Assembly (NCBI GenBank): GCA_028408365.1
Contig: JAOOLD010000010.1
Span: forward strand, 1-62,693
Direction of reading: 5' to 3'
Source: Bacteroidota bacterium
GTDB taxonomy: Bacteria; Bacteroidota; Bacteroidia; Flavobacteriales; BACL11
Length of the DNA stretch: 62,693 nucleotides
Below the pieces are notes generated by a model. That model saw nothing but the letters and a program-made list of their open reading frames with translations. It made no database searches and had not been told where the DNA came from. Below are positions 8,554 through 15,849 of the stretch, one piece after another. Positions within the stretch are counted from its first letter, which is position 1. Each line of letters starts with the position of its first letter. Made by a program: the position numbers and the translations under genes.

Positions 8554-10082
8554 TTTTTTAGAACTGAGTATTGAAGTAGATGCAAGCGATCATCTGAGCT
8601 AACAGTTATTTTTCTACTATATTTTCTCTGCCATTTACTTCTTATCGAATTAAAGAACCAGCCTTTGTTTATGTGGCTACAAATAAAAGGGTGAGTTGCT
8701 ATTTTAATTTCACCTTTGATTTCTTTTGTTAGTTCTAAAACTTTATTTTCAATCTTGTCAATAAGTTGTAGGCTAGACTCAATTTTTCCATTGCCTGCAC
8801 ACATTGGGCAATTTTCTTGTGTTTCAATATGCATAACCGGCCTAACTCTTTGTCTTGTAATTTGTATTAAGCCAAACTTTGTTGGAGGTAGAATATGATG
8901 TTTTGCTTTATCATCGTCCATAAACTCTTTCATTTTTTGAAATAATGTTCTTTTATTTTTTTCAGATTGTAAATCAATGAAATCAACAATTATTATTCCC
9001 CCCATATCTCTTAGCCTAAGTTGTCTAGCTATCTCTTCTGCAGCTTCTAAATTAACACTTAATGCATTAGCTTCTTGATTCTTTTTTGAGTCTACTTTTT
9101 TGCCACTATTTACATCTATAACATGCATAGCTTCAGTGTGTTCAATTACCAAGTATGTTCCATTTTTAATGGTTACATTTTTTCCAAACGAAGATTTAAT
9201 TTGTTTGGTTATATTAAATTTTTGAAAAATAGGACTTTTCCCTTTGTATAATTTAACAATTTTCTCCTGGTCTGGTGAAATTGAAGATAGATATTCTTTT
9301 AACTCATGATGTAAATCTTTATCATTAATGTAGATATTATTGAATTTTGAGTTCAATAAATCCCTAACTATTACAGCTGATCTGTTTATCTCAGAAAGTA
9401 TTGTTTCTCTAGATTGGGCAACTTTTAATTTCTTGGTTACAAGTTGCCACTTCTTGTATAAGTTTTTTAAATCTTTATCTAGTTCAGCTACTTTTTTATT
9501 TTCGGCAACTGTTCGAATAATCACTCCAAACCCTTCAGGTCTTATGCTTGTGATTAGTTTTTTTAGTCTTTTCTTTTCTGAACTACTACTAATTTTTTGA
9601 GATACAGATACTCTATTTGAAAAAGGTATTAAGACCATAAATCTGCCAGCAAGTGAAATTTCTGTAGTTAATCTTGGGCCTTTTGTTGAAATAGGTTCTT
9701 TTGTTATTTGAACTAAAACTTTTTGATTTTGTTTAATAATATCAGAGATTTTACCCTCTTTATCTATATCTTTTTCTTTTTTGAAATTTTTTAATGAAGA
9801 GGTATTTAGTTTTTTATCGAAACATTTTTGAGTGTACTTTGTGTAAGAGTTGATTTGTGGCCCAAGATCTAGGTAATGTAAAAAACCATCCTTTTCATGG
9901 CCTACATCTACAAATGCAGCATTGAGACCTGGAATAATTTTTTTTATTCTTCCAAGTAGAATATCACCAACTGAATAGTTGTTATCTCTTTTTTCTTTAT
10001 GAAGCTCAATAAGAAGATCATTTTTTAAGAGCGCTATAACTACCTCGTTTGGCTTTGAATCGATTATCAGTTCGAATTTCAT
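8550..10082 (-). CDS. rng: Ribonuclease G (RNase E/G family)
   Basis: A 510-residue endoribonuclease for rRNA maturation and mRNA decay. An S1 domain occupies about residues 35-110 (GDILLGRIKKIIPGLNAAFVD). The catalytic acidic residues are in MHVIDVNSGK and IIIVDFIDL. The zinc-link motif CPMCAGNG is near residue 428. There is no long C-terminal scaffold, so RNase G rather than RNase E. It is the last gene of an operon with HU and a 29-residue basic protein, an arrangement I recall from other Bacteroidota. Confidence 0.93.
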   Translation of the reverse strand: MKFELIIDSKPNEVVIALLKNDLLIELHKEKRDNNYSVGDILLGRIKKIIPGLNAAFVDVGHEKDGFLHYLDLGPQINSYTKYTQKCFDKKLNTSSLKNFKKEKDIDKEGKISDIIKQNQKVLVQITKEPISTKGPRLTTEISLAGRFMVLIPFSNRVSVSQKISSSSEKKRLKKLITSIRPEGFGVIIRTVAENKKVAELDKDLKNLYKKWQLVTKKLKVAQSRETILSEINRSAVIVRDLLNSKFNNIYINDKDLHHELKEYLSSISPDQEKIVKLYKGKSPIFQKFNITKQIKSSFGKNVTIKNGTYLVIEHTEAMHVIDVNSGKKVDSKKNQEANALSVNLEAAEEIARQLRLRDMGGIIIVDFIDLQSEKNKRTLFQKMKEFMDDDKAKHHILPPTKFGLIQITRQRVRPVMHIETQENCPMCAGNGKIESSLQLIDKIENKVLELTKEIKGEIKIATHPFICSHINKGWFFNSIRSKWQRKYSRKITVSSDDRLHLLQYSVLKN

Positions 10083-10099
10083 GCCTTTTAGCTCTTAAT

Positions 10100-10189
10100 C
10101 TATTTATTCTTATGTCTGTTTTTTCTTGAACGTTTCTTGCGCTTGTGTGTGGCAATTTTTGTTCTCTTTTTTTTCTTATCTCCTGGCAT
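10100..10189 (-). CDS. Tiny basic protein (29 aa), candidate ribosomal protein of the mS38/bS22/COX24 type
   Basis: An ATG-initiated frame of 29 codons, more than half of it Lys, Arg or His: it starts MPGDKKKKRTK, then IATHKRKKRSRKNRHKNK. Nearly identical tiny ORFs occur next to rng in other Bacteroidota by my recollection. The composition and the KRKKR-x-R-x-NRHK pattern resemble the short bS22/mS38 (AURKAIP1/COX24) ribosomal proteins. It sits 26 nt after HU and 17 nt before rng. The coding assignment rests on position and recognised conservation; the ribosomal role is inferred. Confidence 0.75.
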   Translation of the reverse strand: MPGDKKKKRTKIATHKRKKRSRKNRHKNK

Positions 10190-10215
10190 CTAATATATTA
10201 TTTGTAAATAATGAT

Positions 10216-10494
10216 TTACCTATTTTTAACTTTATTGACAAAAGATTTAGCTGGTTTAAAAGATGGGATAAAATGTTCAGGGATTATAACTGCAACATTT
10301 TTTTTGATATTTCTACCAATTTTTTTTGCTCTTTTTTTTGGCTTAAATGTGCCAAAACCTCTTAAGAAAATAGATTTATTATCTATAACATTGCTTTTTA
10401 CCTCACTCATAAATCCTTCCACTATAGAAGCAACAACAATTTTTTCAACTCCAGTCTTTTCAGAAATATTGACTATAATTTCTGCTTTCGTCAT
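10216..10494 (-). CDS. HU/IHF-family DNA-binding protein
   Basis: A 92-residue histone-like protein of the HU/IHF family that bends DNA and compacts the nucleoid. Visible are the N-terminal helix (MTKAEIIVNISEKTGV), the LRGFGTFKPKKR beta region, a basic arm, and the C-terminal IPSFKPAKSFVNKV. The usual RxARNPxTG arm is replaced by a Lys-rich version (RNIKKNVAV), as in many Bacteroidota. It is the first gene of the operon leading to rng, with a TATATTTG promoter element upstream. Confidence 0.9.
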   Translation of the reverse strand: MTKAEIIVNISEKTGVEKIVVASIVEGFMSEVKSNVIDNKSIFLRGFGTFKPKKRAKKIGRNIKKNVAVIIPEHFIPSFKPAKSFVNKVKNR

Positions 10495-10513
10495 ATTAAG
10501 TATATTTTTAACG

Positions 10514-10521
10514 CAAATATA
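10514..10521 (-). promoter_or_regulatory. -7 element (TATATTTG) of the HU-rng operon
   Basis: On the minus strand TATATTTG matches TAnnTTTG exactly and ends 19 nt before the HU ATG. The mutY promoter lies back to back with it on the plus strand. Confidence 0.55.
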
Positions 10522-10551
10522 CTAAATTCAGTTTATATTTTGATAATCAGC

Positions 10552-11601
10552 ATGATACAGAGTTTTAGTCATAAATTAATAAGTTGGTATAAGTCAAACA
10601 AAAGAGATTTACCATGGAGAAACACTGATGATCCATATAAGATTTGGATTTCAGAAATTATTTTACAACAAACCAGAGTAAAGTTTGCAATTGATTATTA
10701 CAATAAGTTTATTGAAAAATTTCCAACAATTGAATCACTATCAGAAGCAAAAGAGGATGATGTTTTAAACTCATGGCAGGGGCTTGGGTATTATTCTAGA
10801 GCTAGAAATATTCACCATACTTCAAAAATCCTCAAAGAAAAATATTCATCTGTTTTCCCAAATAAATATGATGAAATAATTAGCCTTAAAGGAATAGGAA
10901 GATATACCACTGGTGCCATTTTGTCTTTCGCATTCAAAAAAAAAATTCCAGTTGTCGATGGGAATGTATTTAGACTTTTTTCTAGACTTTTTTTTATTGA
11001 TAAGTTTATTGATACAGCAAGCGGACAAAATTATTTTTATAATGTTGCTGAAGATCTAATATGCGAAAAAAATCCAGACTTATTTAATCAAGCAATTATT
11101 GAGTACGGAGCTATGGTTTGTAAGCCAAAAAATCCGACTTGCACAACTTGTGTTTTCAATCATCAGTGTGAAGCATACAAAAAAAATAAAGTATTTGAAC
11201 TTCCCTTAAAAAAAAATAGTGTAAGAACCACTGATAGATTTCTGATTTTTATTTTAGGAACAAAAAAGAATATTTTTTTGAAAAAGAAAAAAGATGGTAT
11301 TTGGAAAGGATTGTATACTCCTCCTATACATGAAGCTAAGAGTAAAAAAGAGCTAAACAAAATTAAGGAAAATGAAGAGTTATATATACTCAATAATAAT
11401 GTTAAAGTTCTAAAAACTTCAGCAGTGATTCATCATAAATTAACTCATCAAAATTTATCAATCAAATTCTGTTACTCTGATTTAGATTTAGACAATCAAA
11501 ATGAATTTGTTAAAGTCAAGTTAAAAAACTTTGATCATTTTCCTGTACCAAGAGTAATTGAAAAATTTTTAAAAAACTTATACGATGAACAAAAAAAATA
11601 A
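10552..11601 (+). CDS. mutY: A/G-specific adenine DNA glycosylase
   Basis: A 349-residue MutY that removes adenine mispaired with 8-oxoguanine. The HhH motif (LKGIGRYTTGAI), the catalytic Glu in EIILQQTRV and the Asp in VVDGNVFR are present. The four iron-sulfur cysteines have the C-x6-C-x2-C-x5-C spacing (CKPKNPTCTTCVFNHQC). A C-terminal NUDIX-like domain recognises the oxidised base. I choose ATG 10552; a TTG at 10540 is in frame but falls in the probable promoter. It is 15 nt upstream of ssb, as in the flavobacterial mutY-ssb-gldE-gldD order. Confidence 0.93.
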   Translation: MIQSFSHKLISWYKSNKRDLPWRNTDDPYKIWISEIILQQTRVKFAIDYYNKFIEKFPTIESLSEAKEDDVLNSWQGLGYYSRARNIHHTSKILKEKYSSVFPNKYDEIISLKGIGRYTTGAILSFAFKKKIPVVDGNVFRLFSRLFFIDKFIDTASGQNYFYNVAEDLICEKNPDLFNQAIIEYGAMVCKPKNPTCTTCVFNHQCEAYKKNKVFELPLKKNSVRTTDRFLIFILGTKKNIFLKKKKDGIWKGLYTPPIHEAKSKKELNKIKENEELYILNNNVKVLKTSAVIHHKLTHQNLSIKFCYSDLDLDNQNEFVKVKLKNFDHFPVPRVIEKFLKNLYDEQKK

Positions 11602-11616
11602 TAATACATTTGTTTA

Positions 11617-12024
11617 ATGTCTGGTGTTAATAAAGTAATATTAATTGGTAATTTAGGTAAAGATCCTGAAGTCAAGTACTTAGAGTCCGGTGTTGCAGTA
11701 GCAAATATTACATTGGCAACTACTGAAAATTATAAAAATAAAGAAGGAGAGAAAGTAAGTCAAACTGTCTGGCATGATATTGTTTTGTGGAGAGGCTTAG
11801 CAGAAATAGCTGAAAAATATCTAAAAAAAGGTAGCTCTGTTTACATAGAAGGTAAAATAAGAAATAGAAAGTGGGAAGATAAAGAAGGTATTACCAGATA
11901 TAAGAATGAAATTTTAGCTGATAACATGACAATGTTAAGTTCAAGGCCATCAACTGAAAAATCAAGTGAGAATGAGTCTCAAACTCAAGAGAACCCTAAT
12001 GGTCTTGATGACTTGCCATTCTAA
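11617..12024 (+). CDS. ssb: Single-stranded DNA-binding protein
   Basis: A 135-residue SSB with an N-terminal OB fold ([21 protein letters not shown], then [21 protein letters not shown]). A short Ser/Glu/Gln-rich linker leads to the acidic protein-interaction tip DDLPF. It protects single-stranded DNA and recruits repair and replication partners. It is shorter than E. coli SSB (178 aa) because the linker is reduced. It follows mutY closely; a 139-nt gap separates it from gldD. Confidence 0.96.
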   Translation: MSGVNKVILIGNLGKDPEVKYLESGVAVANITLATTENYKNKEGEKVSQTVWHDIVLWRGLAEIAEKYLKKGSSVYIEGKIRNRKWEDKEGITRYKNEILADNMTMLSSRPSTEKSSENESQTQENPNGLDDLPF

Positions 12025-12113
12025 TTTTAAGTTATTCACATAGTCTATCGTAACAATAATTATTAAAGTATAAGAACATATATTAGAAATTAGATCTATA
12101 AAATCAAGAATCT

Positions 12114-12121
12114 TAATTTTG
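12114..12121 (+). promoter_or_regulatory. Possible -7 element (TAATTTTG) for gldD
   Basis: TAATTTTG matches TAnnTTTG in the 139-nt gap between ssb and gldD, 42 nt before the gldD start. The rest of the gap (12025-12163) shows no gene, tRNA or strong hairpin and no remnant of gldE. Motif-only evidence. Confidence 0.35.
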
Positions 12122-12163
12122 AATCTTCTAAATGATAAATAATTAACCGAAAATTAAATTGCT

Positions 12164-12718
12164 TTGAGAACTAGATTAATTCCAATTTGTTTTTTGATAA
12201 TTTTAACTTCTTGCAAGGAAGATAGCACTGTGCCTAGACCAAAAGCATTTGTGAGCATTCAATTTGATGATAAACAATATTACAAACCAAAATTTCCAAA
12301 GGAGTATCCATTTAGCTTTGAAGTTCCAAAATATTCAGAGCTTGAAAGAATCGATAATCATTTAAATCTTAACTTCAAAAAATATAAGGCTAAGTTACAT
12401 ATTTCATACTTTTCTCTTGAAAACGATCTTAAAAGACACACTGAAAATTCAAGAAGATTAGCATTTCATCATACAAGCAAAGCCAATTCAATTTCAGAAA
12501 TTATTTATCAAAATGATGAAAGAAATGTATACGGTGTGAAGTTTGATTTTGATGGAAATACTGCTACATCAACCCAATTTTTTTTAACTGACAGCTCCAA
12601 TCATTTTTTTCGAGGAGCATTATATTTTAATACTCATAAAAGTGACTCTCTTGCTATTATTGAGGAATATTTAAAAGTTGATGTGACAAGAATCATTGAA
12701 ACTTTTTATTGGAAATAA
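12164..12718 (+). CDS. gldD: Gliding motility lipoprotein GldD
   Basis: A 184-residue lipoprotein required for gliding and type IX secretion in Flavobacterium johnsoniae. The TTG start gives an ideal lipoprotein signal (MRTRLIPICFLIILTSC, lipobox Cys17), and there is no nearby ATG. The family landmarks RGALYFNTHKSDSL and the C-terminal ETFYWK are present. In Flavobacterium gldE lies directly upstream between ssb and gldD; here ssb is followed by gldD with no gldE. The last 26 nt overlap heme A synthase on the other strand. Confidence 0.88.
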   Translation: MRTRLIPICFLIILTSCKEDSTVPRPKAFVSIQFDDKQYYKPKFPKEYPFSFEVPKYSELERIDNHLNLNFKKYKAKLHISYFSLENDLKRHTENSRRLAFHHTSKANSISEIIYQNDERNVYGVKFDFDGNTATSTQFFLTDSSNHFFRGALYFNTHKSDSLAIIEEYLKVDVTRIIETFYWK

Positions 12719-13697
12719 AAAATATCCTCAACGTCTGCGTAAGTAATAGTACTGCCAAAATTTGATGTAGCAAGGCTATTTCTATTCTTACTCTACTAAT
12801 TATCGTTATAATGCCTAGTAGAATTTGAAAAGAAACCAGAACTAGAATTCTTTTTGAAACATCTTGTGCAAATGTATTTCTACAAATTTTACAGAGATAA
12901 AGAGAGGTAATTAAAACAAGCCACGCAAAAAGTCTATGAAATGCTTGAATATCAATAGCATTGTTAAATATGTCTATGCTTTTTTTTGTTGAGTCAATAC
13001 TAAAAATTGTCTTTATAAAATTGTTTTGATCTAGCATGAAGTAGCCAGCTTTGAGTCCAGCTACAAATCCGCCATAACAAATTTGAATAAATAAAAAAAT
13101 CAGCAATATTAGCGAAGCCCTATTTATCTTCTTTGAAAAGTTTTTTTCAACTCCTTTGAGCTCCATTAAAATCCAATATATATAACCAATTATTGAGAAT
13201 GCTGTAATTAAGTGAAGAGATAGTCTAAAGTGACTAACATCAGGCACATCTACAAGTCCACTTTTAACCATGAACCATCCAAAGAACGCTTGTAACGCAC
13301 CTAAAAGTAGCAGAACTATTAACTTTTTATTTAGTTTTTTATTTATGTAACCTTTGAAGAGAAAAAAACAATAAGGTAAAATGAAACATAATCCTATTAA
13401 TCTACCCCAAACGCGATGTAAGTATTCCCACCAAAAAATGAACTTAAATTCACTTAGTGACATACTTTTGTTTATCTTTTTGTACTCAGGAAATTGTTTA
13501 TACTTATCAAAAGTATCTATCCAATCTTGATTGTCAAGCGGGGGAATTGACCCAGAAATTAGTTTCCAATCAACCATTGAAAGTCCAGAGTTTGTAAGTC
13601 TTGTTATCCCACCAATTGTTATCATAATTAGGATTAGCAAAATACCTAGATTTAGCCATCTTTCTATATAAATCATTTCTAATTTAGATTCTTTCAC
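12693..13697 (-). CDS. ctaA: Heme A synthase (COX15/CtaA)
   Basis: A 334-residue membrane protein converting heme O to heme A for cytochrome c oxidase. The eight-helix pattern is visible, with the conserved N-terminal GGITRLTNSGLSMVDWK and EYLHRVWGR (heme-ligand His), and later a QAFHRLFAW helix. The length and long first loop fit the COX15-like class found in alphaproteobacteria and Bacteroidota. It starts at GTG 13697, 4 nt behind a TAATTTTG promoter element, so the message is predicted to be leaderless. It points at gldD and overlaps it. Confidence 0.92.
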   Translation of the reverse strand: MKESKLEMIYIERWLNLGILLILIMITIGGITRLTNSGLSMVDWKLISGSIPPLDNQDWIDTFDKYKQFPEYKKINKSMSLSEFKFIFWWEYLHRVWGRLIGLCFILPYCFFLFKGYINKKLNKKLIVLLLLGALQAFFGWFMVKSGLVDVPDVSHFRLSLHLITAFSIIGYIYWILMELKGVEKNFSKKINRASLILLIFLFIQICYGGFVAGLKAGYFMLDQNNFIKTIFSIDSTKKSIDIFNNAIDIQAFHRLFAWLVLITSLYLCKICRNTFAQDVSKRILVLVSFQILLGIITIISRVRIEIALLHQILAVLLLTQTLRIFFISNKKFQ

Positions 13698-13701
13698 ACC
13701 A

Positions 13702-13709
13702 CAAAATTA
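13702..13709 (-). promoter_or_regulatory. -7 element (TAATTTTG) of heme A synthase
   Basis: On the minus strand TAATTTTG is followed by exactly 4 nt and the GTG start codon of ctaA, predicting transcription from the start codon itself. Confidence 0.55.
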
Positions 13710-13774
13710 TGACATATTTATTTATATATAATTACAATTCTCAAAGAATATAATCGATATAAGTTATAATTTTA

Positions 13775-13782
13775 TAAATTTG
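13775..13782 (+). promoter_or_regulatory. -7 element (TAAATTTG) of rplU-rpmA
   Basis: TAAATTTG lies 18 nt before the rplU ATG. Its last three bases create the false upstream TTG start of the longer frame, which helps fix the true start at 13801. Confidence 0.55.
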
Positions 13783-13800
13783 CATTCCAAATTAAAAAAA

Positions 13801-14256
13801 ATGTTTGCAGTAGTAGATATAGCTGGACAACAATTTAAAGTCAGTAGCGGAGAAAAACTTTATGTCAACAGATTAGACGAAAAAGAAGGTTCATCAATTA
13901 AAATTGACAAAGTTCTTCTGATTAATGACACAAAAAAAACAACTCTTGGAAAACCGCATATAAAGAATGCGAGTGTCACTGCAAAAGTAATCAATCATCT
14001 TAAAGGAGAAAAGGTTACAGTTTTTAAGAAAAAAAGAAGAAAAGGATATAAAGTCAAAAATGGATTTAGAGCTAGTTTGACTGAAATTGAAATAATTAAG
14101 ATTTCTGAAAAAGCTGACCAAAAAAAAACAACAGCTAAGACCAAAGCAACAAAAACGTCAACATCCAAGACTACACCAAAGAAGGCAGTAGTCTCGAAAA
14201 AGAAAGTTGTAAAAAAAGTTGCAGCAAAAAAAAGCACTAAAACAACAAAAAAATAA
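13801..14256 (+). CDS. rplU: 50S ribosomal protein L21 with a Lys-rich tail
   Basis: Residues 1-100 are a standard L21 (MFAVVDIAGQQFKV, then KVTVFKKKRRKGYKVKNGFR, a 23S rRNA binding protein). A further 50 residues follow, made almost only of Lys, Thr, Ala, Ser and Val, resembling a histone H1 tail. L21 is usually about 103 residues. The ATG at 13801 is chosen because the alternative TTG at 13780 lies inside the promoter. It is 5 nt upstream of rpmA in the universal L21-L27 pair. Confidence 0.95.
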   Translation: MFAVVDIAGQQFKVSSGEKLYVNRLDEKEGSSIKIDKVLLINDTKKTTLGKPHIKNASVTAKVINHLKGEKVTVFKKKRRKGYKVKNGFRASLTEIEIIKISEKADQKKTTAKTKATKTSTSKTTPKKAVVSKKKVVKKVAAKKSTKTTKK

Positions 14257-14261
14257 TATAA

Positions 14262-14516
14262 ATGGCTCATAAAAAAGGTGCAGGAAGTACAAAAAATGGA
14301 AGAGATTCTCACAGTAAAAGACTTGGTGTCAAAATCTACGGCGGTCAGTCTGTAAAAGCTGGTAATATTATCGTTAGACAAAGAGGCACTGTTCACAAGC
14401 CTGGCAAAAATGTAGGAATCGGAAAAGATCACACATTATTTGCTTTAAAGCATGGAACAGTTTCTTTTAAGAAATCCCAAAATAACAAATCTTTTGTTTC
14501 TGTAGTTGAATCATAA
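14262..14516 (+). CDS. rpmA: 50S ribosomal protein L27
   Basis: An 84-residue L27 beginning [16 protein letters not shown], the flexible N-terminus that reaches toward the peptidyl transferase centre. [13 protein letters not shown] and GKDHTLFAL are conserved core motifs. It has no cleavable N-terminal extension of the Firmicutes type. Cotranscribed with rplU. Confidence 0.97.
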   Translation: MAHKKGAGSTKNGRDSHSKRLGVKIYGGQSVKAGNIIVRQRGTVHKPGKNVGIGKDHTLFALKHGTVSFKKSQNNKSFVSVVES

Positions 14517-14559
14517 TTAACATTTTCAAAACAAAACCTATTTAGTTTACTCTGTTTCT

Positions 14560-14567
14560 TATTTTTG
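14560..14567 (+). promoter_or_regulatory. -7 element (TATTTTTG) of serS
   Basis: TATTTTTG ends 4 nt before the serS ATG at 14572, predicting a leaderless transcript. No clear -33 element at normal spacing. Confidence 0.55.
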
Positions 14568-14571
14568 TTAA

Positions 14572-15849
14572 ATGATTGAAATAAAGAACTTAAGCTCCAA
14601 CACTTCTCGTGTTGTTGAACTGCTAAAAAAAAGAGGATCTGATTTTTCTTCAGATATTGATACTCTTTTAAGCTTAGATCACAAAAGAAAAAGTATTCAA
14701 AAAAATAATGATGAGAGACTAAATAAATCGAAGCAAATTGCAAAACAAATAGGTGAAATATTTTCAAGCGATATAAAAAGTCCTTTAATTCAAAAATTAA
14801 AACAAGAATCATCAAATTTAAAAGAAGAAATTAAATTGCTGCAAGCAGAGCTAAAAGAAATTGAGGCTCAAATAAAAGAGGGTCTGCTAAAGTTGCCTAA
14901 TATACCTGATCCTTCAGTTCCTGAGGGGTCAAAAGAATCTGATAATCAAATCATTAGGTCTGTAGTTAATGAAAAAACATACAGTGAAAAAATATACCCA
15001 CATTGGGATTTATGTGAAAAATACAAGCTTATAGATTTTAAAAATGGAACTAAGGTTACAGGTTCAGGTTTTCCAATTTACAAAGGAAAAGGCTCAAAGC
15101 TTCAACGGTCTTTAATTTCATATTTCTTAGATAGAAACACAAAACATGGCTACGAAGAATATTTACCACCTTTTTTAGTAAATGTGGAGTCCGCTTTTGG
15201 GACAGGTCAACTCCCTGATAAAGACAGTCAGATGTATCATATTAGTAATGATAATCTATATTTAATTCCTACTTCTGAGGTTCCCATTACAAATATTTAT
15301 AGAGATAATGTACTTGCATACAATGACTTGCCAATAAAATGTACCTCCTACTCACCCTGTTTTAGAAGAGAAGCAGGATCTTATGGTAAAAATGTTAGGG
15401 GACTAAATAGATTGCATCAGTTTGAAAAAGTTGAAATTGTAGAAATACAAGAACAAGAAAAATCTGAACAAGCCCTAAATAATATGATTAAGCATGTTGA
15501 ATCTATTTTAATTGAACTTGGGCTTTCTTATAGATTAGTAAAATTATGTGGGGGAGATTTGGGATTCACATCCTCTTTAACATATGATTTTGAGGTGTTT
15601 TCACCAGGCCAAAACAAATGGCTTGAAGTAAGTTCCATTTCAAATTTTAAGACTTACCAATCTAACAGATTAAAACTAAGGTATAAAGATATTTCTGGAA
15701 AAATAAAATTATGTCATACGTTAAATGGTAGTTCTTTAGCCTTGCCAAGAATATTTTCTACAATAATTGAAACTTTTCAAAAAAAGAATTTTATTGAAAT
15801 TCCAAAAGTACTTCAAAAGTATACAGGCTTTAGTAAGATAGACTTATGA
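14572..15849 (+). CDS. serS: Seryl-tRNA synthetase
   Basis: A 425-residue class II synthetase charging tRNA-Ser. Residues about 30-105 form the long antiparallel coiled-coil arm that contacts the tRNA. Motif 2 is in FRREAGSYGKNVRGLNRLHQ and motif 3 in LNGSSLALPRIFSTIIE. The TSEV serine-binding stretch (IPTSEVPIT) is intact. The stop overlaps the next start (ATGA) at 15846, so translation of the TPR gene is probably coupled. Confidence 0.97.
   Translation: MIEIKNLSSNTSRVVELLKKRGSDFSSDIDTLLSLDHKRKSIQKNNDERLNKSKQIAKQIGEIFSSDIKSPLIQKLKQESSNLKEEIKLLQAELKEIEAQIKEGLLKLPNIPDPSVPEGSKESDNQIIRSVVNEKTYSEKIYPHWDLCEKYKLIDFKNGTKVTGSGFPIYKGKGSKLQRSLISYFLDRNTKHGYEEYLPPFLVNVESAFGTGQLPDKDSQMYHISNDNLYLIPTSEVPITNIYRDNVLAYNDLPIKCTSYSPCFRREAGSYGKNVRGLNRLHQFEKVEIVEIQEQEKSEQALNNMIKHVESILIELGLSYRLVKLCGGDLGFTSSLTYDFEVFSPGQNKWLEVSSISNFKTYQSNRLKLRYKDISGKIKLCHTLNGSSLALPRIFSTIIETFQKKNFIEIPKVLQKYTGFSKIDL

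Noticed and set aside
10126-10525. Plus-strand frames opposite HU and the 29-residue protein.
   Set aside because: They are reverse reads of low-complexity Lys codons giving Phe-rich peptides; the minus-strand genes are conserved.
12025-12163. Degraded gldE remnant between ssb and gldD.
   Set aside because: All frames are short and show no CBS-like or membrane sequence, so there is nothing to call a pseudogene.
13780-13800. Longer rplU starting at TTG 13780.
   Set aside because: That TTG is the end of the TAAATTTG promoter element, and conserved L21 begins at the ATG 13801.
13995-14432. 145-residue minus-strand frame opposite rplU/rpmA.
   Set aside because: It is a shadow of the Lys/Ala-rich L21 tail and L27, with no family features.
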